The notes below the pieces were generated by a model. It made no database searches, was not told the DNA's origin, and saw only the letters and a list, made by a program, of their open reading frames with translations. Below, piece after piece: positions 1 through 8,627 of a stretch of DNA of 64,000 nucleotides. Position 1 is the first letter of the stretch; every line of letters begins with the position of its first letter. The position numbers and the translations under genes are program-made. The DNA comes from Blastocatellia bacterium (GTDB lineage: Bacteria > Acidobacteriota > Blastocatellia > UBA7656 > JADIYM01). The stretch covers positions 372,001 to 436,000 of the forward strand of contig JADIYM010000002.1 of assembly GCA_016705245.1 (NCBI GenBank), given 5' to 3'.

Positions 1-447
1 GAATTCCGCGCTACCGGTTCGACCTCCGATGCCAATGACGTTGACGATCGAGCCGCGCGTAGCCTTCAAATGCGGCCAGGCCGATCGGGCACAACGAACG
101 GCGCTTCTGAACTTCAGAGAGAATCCAAGATCCCAATCATCGTCGGTAAGCTCCAGGAAGTCGCCACGCTTGGTGTCCCCGGCATTATTGACGAGGAGGT
201 CCAACCGCCCGAATGTCTCGACGGCAGTCTGAATCGCGAGCGCCGGGACGCGAGAATCTCGGAGGTCTGCGGGAATTACGAATGCTGGCCCGGGAAGCGA
301 CGCAGCGACTTCCGATAGAAGCTGCTCGGAGCGCGCGACAAGGACGAGCGACATTCCCTCGCGTGAAAGTACCTCGGCAATGGACCGTCCGATTCCACGG
401 CTCGCGCCCGTGACGAGTGCAGTTCGCCCATTCAGCCCCAATTCCAT
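1..447 (-). CDS. Short-chain dehydrogenase/reductase, C-terminus cut by window edge
   Basis: The minus strand from position 447 is open to the window edge for 149 codons, so no stop is visible. The product starts MELGLNGRTALVTG and shows the Rossmann cofactor motif TGASRGIG near residues 13-20, then an NNAG motif near residue 90; both are hallmarks of classical SDR oxidoreductases, which use NAD(P)H on small carbonyl or hydroxyl substrates. The catalytic Ser-Tyr-Lys region would lie past the edge, apart from a SIVNV strand that is visible. The ATG at 447 was chosen because the glycine motif follows at the usual distance. It is transcribed in the same direction as ssb, 280 bases away. The substrate cannot be told. 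Confidence 0.85.
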   Translation of the reverse strand, partial: MELGLNGRTALVTGASRGIGRSIAEVLSREGMSLVLVARSEQLLSEVAASLPGPAFVIPADLRDSRVPALAIQTAVETFGRLDLLVNNAGDTKRGDFLELTDDDWDLGFSLKFRSAVRCARSAWPHLKATRGSIVNVIGIGGRTGSAEF

Positions 448-584
448 TGAAACGAACTCCGTCGTAGGCTCGAACTCGAGAGCAGCCGTTCAGGACGCCG
501 ATCTGATGGGCGCTCACCGTCTGTCGCTGACGTCTTTAATTCGAGGGGGTCAGGGACGTCTACCCGGTCTCTTGATTCGCCGAA

Positions 585-600
585 TGTCGGCGCGCCGACA
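585..600. repeat. Dispersed 16-bp perfect palindrome, intergenic copy 1
   Basis: TGTCGGCGCGCCGACA is its own reverse complement. The same 14-16 base palindrome recurs at 3329-3344, 6842-6857, 15127-15142, 22175-22188 and 35037-35050. This copy lies between the SDR gene and ssb. It may act as a protein-binding site or be a HIP1-like iterated palindrome; no function is shown by sequence. Confidence 0.8.
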
Positions 601-683
601 TTCCAGAATTAGATACTGTACCGGGACTCTTGAATCTTGAGCCGGATCGCTGGGGAAGGGTCAGACCGATACCGGAAGCAGAA

Positions 684-716
684 ACGAGAGGGACCCGTTA
701 CTGGGGCCCCTCTCGT
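684..716 (-). terminator. Hairpin just downstream of ssb
   Basis: A 9-bp perfect inverted repeat (684-692 with 708-716) begins 11 bases past the ssb stop codon on the minus strand. Only a weak T-rich stretch follows, so intrinsic termination is plausible but not certain. Confidence 0.5.
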
Positions 717-727
717 ATTCGAACCAA

Positions 728-1171
728 CTAGAACGGGATGTCGTCGTCGCCGATGGCGTCGCTAGCAGGCGGCGCCTCCCGGGAACCGGACGGTGCCGAG
801 GGCCTGCCGCCGCCCGCACCGGCAGCCATCTCGTCGCCCCTGGAACCAACGAACTGCATGTCGGTCCCGTTGACCTCGAGACTGGTTCGCTTGTTACCGT
901 CGCGGTCCGTGTACTCACGCTGGCTGAGCCGACCCTCGATGTAGACCAGCTTTCCCTTCGTGAGGTACTGGTTTGCAAGCTCGGCCTGCTTGCCCCAGAG
1001 GGACACGCGAAACCACGTCGTGATCTCTTCACCCTCGCCACTGTCTCGCCGACCCTTTCGCTCAGAGGTCGCCATAGAGAAATCACAAACGGCCGTGCCC
1101 GAGGGCGTGTACCGCAACTCGGGATCGCGGCCGAGATGCCCGACAATAATGATCTTGTTAAACGAAGCCAT
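728..1171 (-). CDS. ssb: Single-stranded DNA-binding protein SSB
   Basis: The 147-residue product binds and protects single-stranded DNA in replication, recombination and repair, and recruits partner proteins through its tail. The OB-fold signature is clear: MASFNKIIIVGHLGRDPE at the N-terminus, GTAVCDFSMAT, and TTWFRVSLWGKQAE. A Gly/Ala/Pro-rich linker follows from about residue 112, and the protein ends in the acidic tip DDDIPF, the standard partner-binding motif. Length is typical of the family. It is transcribed away from recN, with only about 80 bases between its start and the recN promoter. A hairpin follows its stop codon. Confidence 0.97.
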   Translation of the reverse strand: MASFNKIIIVGHLGRDPELRYTPSGTAVCDFSMATSERKGRRDSGEGEEITTWFRVSLWGKQAELANQYLTKGKLVYIEGRLSQREYTDRDGNKRTSLEVNGTDMQFVGSRGDEMAAGAGGGRPSAPSGSREAPPASDAIGDDDIPF

Positions 1172-1251
1172 TTCTTCCTCCGAAGTCTTTCGTGGCGCCT
1201 CTCGGAGGCCAATCTAGCAGACGGCCGCTCAGCCTGTCCAACGCCAGCCTG

Positions 1252-1260
1252 TGGTAGACT
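1252..1260 (+). promoter_or_regulatory. Extended -10 promoter of recN
   Basis: TGGTAGACT has a TG extension and a -10 hexamer TAGACT at 1255-1260. The expected start of transcription near 1267 leaves a leader of only about ten bases before the recN ATG. The same element, with near-identical downstream bases, precedes miaB. Confidence 0.6.
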
Positions 1261-1277
1261 GCCCGCCCGTCGCGCAT

Positions 1278-2954
1278 ATGCTGAAACTGATTCGGATCAG
1301 GAACTTTGCGGTCGTCACCGATGCCTCTCTCGAGCTCGGTCCCGGCCTGAATCTGCTCACGGGAGAGACCGGATCCGGAAAGTCGATTTTCGTCGAAGCC
1401 TTGGGGCTGCTCCTGGGCGCGCGTGCATCGTCCGACGTCGTTCGAGCGGGAGCATCGGCCGCAACAGTCCAGGGAATTTTCGACATCGACGGGAATGCGG
1501 CTGCGCAGGAGGTGCTCGCGGCTGCCGGTATAGATGCTGGCGACGGGGAGCTGATCTTGAGGCGCGAGATCGGTGAGAAGGGGCGAAGTCGCGCTTTTGC
1601 CAACGACGTCGTCGTCACGACATCGCTGCTGCGTCAGCTTCGTCCATCACTCGTCGACATTCACGGACAGGGCGACCAGCAGACGCTGCTCGACCCAACT
1701 TCGCACGGAGAGCTTCTCGACGAGTTTGCAGGGCTGTCGAGTCTTAGAACGGAGGCTGGAGTCCGGCACGCGCACTGGAGCTCCGTGCGAAGGGAATTGG
1801 AGGTTCTCCGCCAGAGCGAATCGGATCGCCTTCAGAGGATCGATGTTCTTTCATTCCAGCTCTCTGAAATTGATCGCGCCTCCATCGCAGCTGGTGAAGA
1901 CGAGACACTGGATCGCGAAAAGCAGTTGCTGACCCACGCCGAGCGCATAACGGAGGCGGCAGGCCAGGCATATGCCGGGCTCTACGACGCCGAAGGCTCG
2001 GTGCTCGACAGTCTCTCGCAGGTGGACCGTCGACTCGAGACGCTGGTGCGGTTCGACGACCGATTCGGGCCCTTTCTCGAGCAGCTTCGCACCGCAAAGT
2101 ATGCCCTCGATGACCTCGCGCAGTACTTGAGGGATTACCTGCAAGATATTGATTTTTCAGCAGAAAGACTCCAGACGATTGAGGATAGACTCGTCGAGCT
2201 CGATCGACTCAAGCGAAAATATGGCGGGTCTGTTGACGCTGTCTTGCAGACTCGAAACGCCCTGGTGCTCGAACACACGCAAATAGACGATTCGTCTTCA
2301 AGGCGTGAAGAGTTAACATCAAGATTATCAGTAACATGCGATAACTACCTTGAGACTGCAATTGAGCTTTCTCGTCAGCGAATCGCGGCTGGCGAAAGGC
2401 TCTCGGCGGCTGTCCTCCTGGAGCTTGGGGAGTTGGCCATGGGAGAGACCAGGTTTGCAGCCGACATCCAGACCGCTGGATTGAACGAAGTCGACCGCTT
2501 CGGACCGGCGGGAATGGACCGAGTCGAGTTTCTTGTCGCGACAAATCCCGGTGACGAGTTGCGATCGCTGGCAAGGATTGCTTCCGGCGGCGAGACCTCA
2601 CGCCTCATGCTCGCGCTCAAGACCGTCTCCGCTCCTCCGGAAATCCCACGCACGCTTGTCTTTGACGAGGTCGACGTGGGGATAGGGGGACGGGTTGCTG
2701 AAGCCATCGGCCAGCGACTTCAGAAGCTCAGCAGCTCGAATCAGGTCCTCTGCGTCACCCATCAGGTCCAGATTGCGAGGTTCGCCGACGTACATTTCTC
2801 GGCGCGCAAGGAGACTGTCGATGATCGAGCTGTTACCGCGGTTACGCGGCTCGACGCAAAGGGTCAGGTCGATGAACTCACTCGTATGATCGGCGGTTCC
2901 GCTGAAACCGCTCGCCGTCACGCCAGGGAGTTACTCCGCAAGCCCGCTCGCTGA
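1278..2954 (+). CDS. recN: DNA repair protein RecN
   Basis: RecN is an SMC-like ATPase that acts at DNA double-strand breaks during recombinational repair in the cytoplasm. The 558-residue product has Walker A GETGSGKS at residues 29-36, a long central coiled-coil region (roughly 150-360), the ABC signature ASGGETSR and a Walker B segment TLVFDEVDVGIGG, in family order and at family length. The reading frame is open further upstream to a GTG at 1251, but that codon lies inside the promoter -10 element; the ATG at 1278 begins with the canonical MLKLIRIRNFAVV and is preferred. It is divergent from ssb. Confidence 0.96.
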   Translation: MLKLIRIRNFAVVTDASLELGPGLNLLTGETGSGKSIFVEALGLLLGARASSDVVRAGASAATVQGIFDIDGNAAAQEVLAAAGIDAGDGELILRREIGEKGRSRAFANDVVVTTSLLRQLRPSLVDIHGQGDQQTLLDPTSHGELLDEFAGLSSLRTEAGVRHAHWSSVRRELEVLRQSESDRLQRIDVLSFQLSEIDRASIAAGEDETLDREKQLLTHAERITEAAGQAYAGLYDAEGSVLDSLSQVDRRLETLVRFDDRFGPFLEQLRTAKYALDDLAQYLRDYLQDIDFSAERLQTIEDRLVELDRLKRKYGGSVDAVLQTRNALVLEHTQIDDSSSRREELTSRLSVTCDNYLETAIELSRQRIAAGERLSAAVLLELGELAMGETRFAADIQTAGLNEVDRFGPAGMDRVEFLVATNPGDELRSLARIASGGETSRLMLALKTVSAPPEIPRTLVFDEVDVGIGGRVAEAIGQRLQKLSSSNQVLCVTHQVQIARFADVHFSARKETVDDRAVTAVTRLDAKGQVDELTRMIGGSAETARRHARELLRKPAR

Positions 2955-3002
2955 TCGCGTCGAGGTTCACCGCCCGGTTACCTCGGAGGCGGGGCTTCGC
3001 CT

Positions 3003-3305
3003 TTAACCGCAGTGTGACAGGGCTCCAATCGCCCTCTCCGGAGTCTGACCCGCTATCGCGAACGGTACTGATGCGTTGAGCACGCTTCCTTGAGACGCGT
3101 CCATAACAAACCCGTGTTCGACCCTGTAATAAAGGCAGTTGTCGACTTTGAAAGGGTAGAATCCAGAGGGCAACATGTTCCACGGAATCAATTCCAGCTG
3201 CGACCAATTGAGCTCACCCCGATCGTTCTGCGCTGCAAACCATTTCCGGGTTCCCTTCAGCGACCGTATCAGCAGAGATTGACGGTTCGTCGAGCAGAAA
3301 TCTAA
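3003..3305 (-). pseudogene. Possible small or decayed ORF in the recN-miaB gap
   Basis: The gap between recN and miaB (2955-3487) holds a minus-strand open frame whose last ~85 codons read like a real protein, rich in aromatic and hydrophobic residues (TRKWFAAQNDRGELNW, LPSGFYPFKVDN). No convincing start codon or ribosome site was found, and the upstream part of the frame runs through the 3329-3344 palindrome. I do not recognise the family. It could be the remnant of a lost gene or chance. Confidence 0.25.
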
Positions 3306-3328
3306 CGAAATCAACAGAATAGTCGCCG

Positions 3329-3344
3329 TGTCGGCGCGCCGACA
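3329..3344. repeat. Dispersed 16-bp perfect palindrome, intergenic copy 2
   Basis: Exact copy of the TGTCGGCGCGCCGACA palindrome, about 43 bases upstream of the miaB promoter element. Confidence 0.8.
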
Positions 3345-3386
3345 ATTGACCTCATTCGGCCACTGCTGGCGCCTTCGTCGTTCACG

Positions 3387-3395
3387 TGGTAGACT
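3387..3395 (+). promoter_or_regulatory. Extended -10 promoter of miaB
   Basis: TGGTAGACT with -10 hexamer TAGACT at 3390-3395, the same as the recN promoter and sharing the following GCCC bases. Transcription would start near 3402, which excludes the GTG at 3386 as start of miaB. Confidence 0.6.
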
Positions 3396-3431
3396 GCCCC
3401 CCGTTTCGCGTAGACCACCACCGCTTGCGAC

Positions 3432-3447
3432 CGTGTCACGTGGAACA
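3432..3447. promoter_or_regulatory. Candidate parS-like site
   Basis: CGTGTCACGTGGAACA matches the widely conserved ParB-binding parS 16-mer (TGTTTCACGTGAAACA) at 13 of 16 positions, including the whole central TCACGTG. It lies 2.1 kb upstream of parA, within the range where parS sites are usually found. A match of this quality by chance is possible, so this is a candidate only. Confidence 0.35.
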
Positions 3448-3487
3448 TACATCATCTCGTAGCCAAGCCCCAAAGTCGTCCAGAATC

Positions 3488-4963
3488 GTGGCAGTCCTCA
3501 CGCTTCCAGTTCTCTCGGAGCCGAACGTCGAGTCGCAAGTGGCGATCGAGGGCGTTCCGCTGGCGCGACCCTCTCGTGAATCCGTGGATCCTGGAGCAAC
3601 GAGGCGAGTGTTCATCGAGACGCACGGCTGTCAAATGAACGTTCACGATTCCGAGAAGGCATTGTCGCTGCTGAGGCCGATGGGGTTTGCCGAAACGGAC
3701 GATCCGAGCACGGCAGACCTCATTCTTCTGAACACCTGCAGCGTTCGGGAGAAAGCATCTGAAAAGGTCTTTCATCGCGTTCGGGCGCTTCGGCTACTGA
3801 CCGAGCAACGCGATCCGGTTGTCGGAGTCCTCGGTTGCGTTGCGCAATCCGAGGCCGAGCAGATATTCGAACGAGCGCCGAGTGTTCGACTCGTCGTCGG
3901 GCCTCAGGCACTCGATGGACTTCCGGATCTCGTAAGTCAACTCGACCGGGGATTCGATCGCGCAATCGATTTGCGTCAGGACAACCGTCCAGATTTTGTC
4001 GCGGTCGACGACCGGTCGCGACGCGCCGGCCTCGTCGCGTTCGTCACCATCATCGAAGGCTGCAACAAGAATTGCTCCTATTGCATTGTTCCGTACACGC
4101 GCGGTCGCGAGCGGAGCCGGCCAATTGACTCCGTAGTCGAAGAGGTCCGGAGGTTGGGCGAAGCCGGCTACAGGGAAGTCCATCTCCTCGGCCAGAACGT
4201 TAACTCGTATGCCTCATGGGTCGAGCGAGCCTCGGGTCGACGATTCGAAGAAAATGCCTTTCCGGAGTTGCTCGCACGCGTCGCCCGCGAGTCTGGTGTT
4301 TCCCGCATCAAGTACACGACGTCGCACCCTCGCGATTTCAGTGAAAAGATCGTCCAGGTCATGGACGACAACCCGGAGCTTTGCGACTGGATCCACCTTC
4401 CGGTTCAGTCAGGGTCGAATCGCACGCTGAAGCGCATGTTCCGTGGTTATACACGCGAGCGGTATCTCGAGCTTGTCGGGGCCATCCGCGGAGCTCGGCG
4501 CGATTACTCGCTGACCTCTGACGTCATCGTCGGATTTCCTGGCGAATCGGATGATGACTTCGAAGAAACGCTCGATCTCGTTCGTGAGGTCGAGTTCGAC
4601 GCCCTATACACATTCAATTACTCGCCGCGGCCGCATACGCCGGCCGCCGACTGGGGCGATGACGTGCCTCCTCAGGTGAAACGTGAGCGTTTCGACCAAC
4701 TTCTCGAGCTTCAGGGTGAGATTCAAATTCGCAGGGCTGGCAGGTATTTAGGGGTGGTTTGCGAGGTATTGGTTGATGGTCGCTCCGCTCGAAGTGATAC
4801 CGATCTCACCGGCCATTCGACTGGCAATGCCGTCGTGAATTTTCCGGCCGCCGATGGTGTCGTTCCGGGCGCTGTTGTCGCGGTTCGAATCACGTCGGTG
4901 AAGGCGCACAGTCTTTACGGCGAGTTCGTAAAGCTTCTGAGCTCACCGGTCGTAAATAGCTGA
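3488..4963 (+). CDS. miaB: tRNA-2-methylthio-N6-dimethylallyladenosine synthase MiaB
   Basis: MiaB is a radical-SAM methylthiotransferase that adds a methylthio group to i6A37 of certain tRNAs. The N-terminal UPF0004 domain carries the three cluster cysteines (HGCQMN, NTCSVREKA, VLGCVAQSE). The radical-SAM triad CNKNCSYC follows in the middle, with VDGRSAR-type sequence of a C-terminal TRAM domain at the end. The frame is open upstream to 3386, but that region contains the promoter. The GTG at 3488 is proposed as start, giving 491 residues; GTG 3440 or TTG 3425 are alternatives. The DUF151 gene follows 17 bases later, so co-transcription with it and parAB is likely. Confidence 0.93.
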   Translation: MAVLTLPVLSEPNVESQVAIEGVPLARPSRESVDPGATRRVFIETHGCQMNVHDSEKALSLLRPMGFAETDDPSTADLILLNTCSVREKASEKVFHRVRALRLLTEQRDPVVGVLGCVAQSEAEQIFERAPSVRLVVGPQALDGLPDLVSQLDRGFDRAIDLRQDNRPDFVAVDDRSRRAGLVAFVTIIEGCNKNCSYCIVPYTRGRERSRPIDSVVEEVRRLGEAGYREVHLLGQNVNSYASWVERASGRRFEENAFPELLARVARESGVSRIKYTTSHPRDFSEKIVQVMDDNPELCDWIHLPVQSGSNRTLKRMFRGYTRERYLELVGAIRGARRDYSLTSDVIVGFPGESDDDFEETLDLVREVEFDALYTFNYSPRPHTPAADWGDDVPPQVKRERFDQLLELQGEIQIRRAGRYLGVVCEVLVDGRSARSDTDLTGHSTGNAVVNFPAADGVVPGAVVAVRITSVKAHSLYGEFVKLLSSPVVNS

Positions 4964-4980
4964 CCTCGGAGGATTTAATC

Positions 4981-5538
4981 ATGATCGAAGTTGAAATGAA
5001 GATCCGCGGGCTCATGATGGATCCAACTGCAAACACGCCGATCGTGATTCTGAAGGACGTCGTCAGCGATCGAATGCTCCCGATCTGGGTTGGTCCGTAC
5101 GAGGCGAATGCGATCGCACTCGAGATCGAGAAGAGTGCCCCACAGCGACCGATGACACACGACCTGCTCCGAAATCTCATCACGCAGATCGGTGCAACCG
5201 TGGATCGGATTGTCGTGACCGATCTGATCGAAAATACCTTTTTCGCTGTCATCGAGATGACGATCGACGGCAAGCGAATGATGCTCGACTCGAGACCGTC
5301 CGATGCGATCGCACTCGCGCTTCGCGTCGACTGTCCAATCTTCGTGAACGAAGAGGTCATCAACTCATCCAGGAACACCATCGCCGCCGGCGACATGGAT
5401 GAGGGTGACGACGAATCGGATGACGACGAGTCCGACGACGAAGCTCCGGATGCGGACGATGATCTGTTTGGTGATGACGATGAGTCCGAGTGGCCGGACG
5501 ATTTCGATGATGACGTCAGCAGCGATTACAAGATGTAG
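4981..5538 (+). CDS. Bifunctional nuclease family protein (DUF151) with acidic tail
   Basis: The first ~130 residues form a BFN/DUF151 domain: MIEVEMKIRGLMMDPTAN, PIVILKD, LPIWVGPYEANAIALE, and the DSRPSDAIALALR motif. Family members have been reported to act as DNase/RNase, but the cellular role in bacteria is poorly known. From about residue 138 to 182 the tail is almost entirely Asp/Glu, unlike minimal members of the family. A strong ribosome site GGAGG (4968-4972) sits 8 bases before the ATG. It lies between miaB and parA, 18 bases before parA, consistent with one transcription unit. Confidence 0.9.
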   Translation: MIEVEMKIRGLMMDPTANTPIVILKDVVSDRMLPIWVGPYEANAIALEIEKSAPQRPMTHDLLRNLITQIGATVDRIVVTDLIENTFFAVIEMTIDGKRMMLDSRPSDAIALALRVDCPIFVNEEVINSSRNTIAAGDMDEGDDESDDDESDDEAPDADDDLFGDDDESEWPDDFDDDVSSDYKM

Positions 5539-5556
5539 CGTGGAGGTCCGATTCTC

Positions 5557-6318
5557 GTGACTCCTGTCATAGCCGTTGCAAACCAGAAGGGTGGCGTCGG
5601 AAAGACGACGACGGCGATTAACCTCGCCGCGGGCCTCGCGTTGCTCGGCAAGCGAGTGCTGCTCGTCGACCTCGACCCGCAAGCCAATTCGTCAATCTCG
5701 TTCATCGAAGCAAGCCAGATCGGTCTTTCGATCTACGATCTTCTCACCGACTCATCTGTCTCGGTTGGCGATTGCGTTCTCCCGACATCCGTTGTGGGAC
5801 TGAGCGTCCTGCCGTCCAGAATTTCGCTCGCCAAGGTCGAAGCGAAGCTCATTGGTGAATTCGACGCCCCGTTCCGGTTGAAGGACAGAATCGACCCGGT
5901 TCGACACACCTATGATTTTGTGATCGTCGACACGCCACCGACGCTCGGTCTCATAACGGTTAATGCGCTCGTTGCGTCTTCGCACCTCATCATCCCGATC
6001 CAGTCGAGCTACTTCGCACTCGAGGGAACGGAAGACCTCCTCGAGACCGTCGAGAAGGTCAAGCAGCGGCCGAATCCCAATCTGCAGGTGCTTGGCGTCG
6101 TCATCACGCTGCATGACAAGCGCACGACGCTCGCACGCGACATCTACCGCCAGATCTGCGGTGTCTTTGGCGACAAGGTCTTTGATACTGTCATTTCGAA
6201 ATCGGTACGGCTCGAAGAGAGCCCGGCCTACAAGGAACCCATCTTCACGTTCGCGCCCTCTTCAACGGGAGCGACCGAGTACGCCAAGCTCTGCCAGGAG
6301 GTGATTGCCCGTGTCTAA
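5557..6318 (+). CDS. parA: Chromosome partitioning ATPase ParA (Soj)
   Basis: ParA-type ATPases bind DNA non-specifically and, with ParB-parS complexes, separate newly replicated origins. The 253-residue protein has the deviant Walker A KGGVGKTT near residues 11-18 with the signature lysine, the A' motif DLDPQAN, and DTPPTLG as Walker B. The short N-terminus marks the chromosomal Soj type rather than plasmid ParA with an HTH domain. The start is a GTG with GGAGG 10 bases upstream; no better ATG exists before the Walker motif. parB overlaps its 3' end. Confidence 0.95.
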   Translation: MTPVIAVANQKGGVGKTTTAINLAAGLALLGKRVLLVDLDPQANSSISFIEASQIGLSIYDLLTDSSVSVGDCVLPTSVVGLSVLPSRISLAKVEAKLIGEFDAPFRLKDRIDPVRHTYDFVIVDTPPTLGLITVNALVASSHLIIPIQSSYFALEGTEDLLETVEKVKQRPNPNLQVLGVVITLHDKRTTLARDIYRQICGVFGDKVFDTVISKSVRLEESPAYKEPIFTFAPSSTGATEYAKLCQEVIARV

Positions 6319-7159
6319 GCGAGGTCTCCCGACGGATTTCAAGCTCCGCCACGACCAGCACTACGTCGAGCAGCTCGCGACGCGATCGGCCGGTGCTCCG
6401 ATCGGCCGACTAATTCCGATCGATCGGCTCGAGCCGAATCCGGGCCAACCGCGTGTCGAGATTGGCGACCTCACGGACCTGATCGCTTCGATCAAGTCCG
6501 TCGGCGTGCTGGAACCGCTTCTCGTTCGCCCGGCCGAGATCGGTGGACGGTTCATGATCATATCGGGCGAGCGGCGATACAGAGCCAGTCTGGCTGCGGG
6601 GCTCGCCGAACTCCCGTGCATCGAGATGCATGTCGACGACCGCACTGTCGCCGAGATTGCGCTGATCGAGAACCTCCAGCGAAAGGATCTGACGCCCTTT
6701 GAAGAGGCCGAAGGCCTCGAGGCGCTCGCTACGCGGTATGGATACACTCACGAGCTGATCGCGCAACGCATCGGGAAGTCTCGCTCGACGATTACCGAGG
6801 CGCTCTCGATCGCGACGCTCCCGGCTGACGTCAAAGACCTCTGTCGGCGCGCCGACATCTCCTCGAAGTCGCTTTTGCTTCAGGTCGTCCGACTGAAGGA
6901 TGCCACCCAACAGCGGGCCTTCGTCGAGCGAATCCGAAATCAGGGGATGACGCGCGACGAGGCTCGTGCAGCTCGAAAACCGGAGGCTTCGACCCGTCCG
7001 AGGCCCTATGAGTACCGATTCCAGCCCGTGTCCAAGGAGTTCTCAATTCAGTTGAGGTTCAAGCGTTCCCAAGTCACGGATTCGGACCTCGCCGCGGCTC
7101 TACGCACGGCCCTTGGAGAAGTCGAAGCCCGGCTTGGATCAAAACGCACTAGATCATGA
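6311..7159 (+). CDS. parB: ParB/Spo0J centromere-binding protein
   Basis: ParB binds parS, spreads on DNA as a CTP-dependent clamp and stimulates ParA. The 282-residue product has the ParB/Srx CTPase box (PNPGQPR, then GERRYRAS), the IENLQRKDL segment, and a KorB-type helix-turn-helix (IAQRIGKSRSTITEALS) followed by a C-terminal dimerisation region. A GTG at 6311 is favoured because AGGAGG (6296-6301) is 9 bases upstream; a TTG at 6305 in the same frame is too close to it. The start overlaps the parA stop by 8 bases, implying translational coupling. One copy of the dispersed palindrome lies within the gene at 6842-6857. Confidence 0.94.
   Translation: MSKRGLPTDFKLRHDQHYVEQLATRSAGAPIGRLIPIDRLEPNPGQPRVEIGDLTDLIASIKSVGVLEPLLVRPAEIGGRFMIISGERRYRASLAAGLAELPCIEMHVDDRTVAEIALIENLQRKDLTPFEEAEGLEALATRYGYTHELIAQRIGKSRSTITEALSIATLPADVKDLCRRADISSKSLLLQVVRLKDATQQRAFVERIRNQGMTRDEARAARKPEASTRPRPYEYRFQPVSKEFSIQLRFKRSQVTDSDLAAALRTALGEVEARLGSKRTRS
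6842..6857. repeat. Dispersed 16-bp perfect palindrome inside parB
   Basis: Exact TGTCGGCGCGCCGACA. It is read here as the codons for CRRAD in the linker after the helix-turn-helix, so the element tolerates coding use. Confidence 0.8.
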
Positions 7160-7343
7160 GAATAACTGTCAGCTCTGACAGATGTTTACTGGCAGTTACC
7201 TCTGGTAGCCTTGCTGCTGCGAGTCGGAAAACATTGCTACAACAGCAATTCGACGAGTGTTGAAGTACTTCCTGAGGTCTGCCGATAGGAAAGCAGGAGT
7301 CCGGCACGGCCAACGTGACGGTCACGGCCGCAGTCCCAACGAG

Positions 7344-8564
7344 ATGAAGGTGTCGATTCTCCATCGCACGGGCCACCCGGGACTGCGCTCGCTCGAGCGT
7401 GGCGACCAGACTGTCTGGCGGCGAGTTCTGTGTGGATTCGTGCTGTTCACCGTGACAGGATGTGTCCACTGGACGCCGGCATTGGCGTACCGCGATAGCG
7501 ATCAGAAGCCAAAAACGAAGAAGTCCGACTCCGGCGGCAAGAAGGGTGGCGGGCCCAAGGCTTCCGCTGCTCCTCAAAATGCTCCCGTGAACGGGCGGTC
7601 TTACGACGACATAATCGCCCAGAGTGGACCCGCACGACGGCGCGCGTGGGCGCCACGGCCGATAATCGGCGCAAGCGACAGACTACTCGTGGCCGTCGTT
7701 CGAGGATCGGCATTCTCAAGCGCCGACGGAGGCGCGACATGGCACGGCCGTGGGCCGGTTGCCAGTCAAGGTGACGAGGCAGTCGCCGTCGGCATCACGG
7801 CAGGCGGGGTCTGGACCTGCGTACTTCGATCAGGGAGAGTGGCGGAGTCACGTGATGGCGGGCAGACCTGGATGACGACGGCTGAACTGGCGTCGCTTTC
7901 CGAGGTCTCGGGGCTACGTGCCGTTGAAGTCGCCGGAGTAGGCCTCACGGGTTCGTGGGCCGTGGTGCGCGGATGGAGCGAGCCGCTGCCGTCGTCAGCG
8001 CTTCTCGTCGGCGATGCCAGTGGATGGAGACTCGGGACGAGAATTGCGGGAGCTGCGGTTGCCGCCTGGCGATCAGACTGGATCTTTGCGGCAATCGTTG
8101 GATCGACGGTTATCCTCGGCAGTTCGAATGGCGAGGACCACGCGCGCGGGGCGACGCTGTCGGGCGCAAGTCTGAATGACATCGTTTTCGTATCGCCGAT
8201 GCAGGCATGGATTGCGGCAGACTCGGGACTCGTCATCGAGTCGCGCGACGGTGGACGGACTTGGCTGCCTCGCCCCGTTCTCGCAGGCCAGGATCTCGAC
8301 GCTATCGGGCCCGGTGACGGGGGATTCACGTGGGTCGTCGGTCGGTCCGGAACTCGGGGGAATCTGTCGGTAAATCGTCAGGGAAGACCAGAGTGGACCA
8401 TCGCCCTGCAGGCTCCCGCACCGTTGTCTCGACCAGTTCGATACGGCAGCAGCGACGTTGTAGTGCTTGACGGCGCAGGAGGCGTTTGGGCGGCCCGGAG
8501 TCTCACGGGCCCGTGGAGCAGGCGGGGCAGTCTCGATCAGGGCTCCCTGAAACCGGCGTCCTGA
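7344..8564 (+). CDS. YCF48/BNR-repeat lipoprotein
   Basis: A 406-residue probable lipoprotein: a basic start, hydrophobic stretch and lipobox-like VTGC at about residues 35-38 (FVLFTVTGC). A Lys/Gly/Ser-rich spacer follows. Three Asp-box style repeats are visible: SSADGGATWHG, ESRDGGQTWMT and ESRDGGRTWLP, each with the S-x-D-G-G-x-T-W core found in sialidase and YCF48 beta-propellers. Such propellers act as scaffolds or ligand binders; no catalytic sialidase residues are apparent. The frame is open upstream to 7257, but the ATG at 7344 gives a better signal peptide. It is separated from parB by 184 bases and is probably its own unit. Confidence 0.75.
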   Translation: MKVSILHRTGHPGLRSLERGDQTVWRRVLCGFVLFTVTGCVHWTPALAYRDSDQKPKTKKSDSGGKKGGGPKASAAPQNAPVNGRSYDDIIAQSGPARRRAWAPRPIIGASDRLLVAVVRGSAFSSADGGATWHGRGPVASQGDEAVAVGITAGGVWTCVLRSGRVAESRDGGQTWMTTAELASLSEVSGLRAVEVAGVGLTGSWAVVRGWSEPLPSSALLVGDASGWRLGTRIAGAAVAAWRSDWIFAAIVGSTVILGSSNGEDHARGATLSGASLNDIVFVSPMQAWIAADSGLVIESRDGGRTWLPRPVLAGQDLDAIGPGDGGFTWVVGRSGTRGNLSVNRQGRPEWTIALQAPAPLSRPVRYGSSDVVVLDGAGGVWAARSLTGPWSRRGSLDQGSLKPAS

Positions 8565-8627
8565 CTCACTGAGTCGCTCACGGACTTGTCACAGGATCCG
8601 TGACGACACTGTCATTACACGCCTCAC

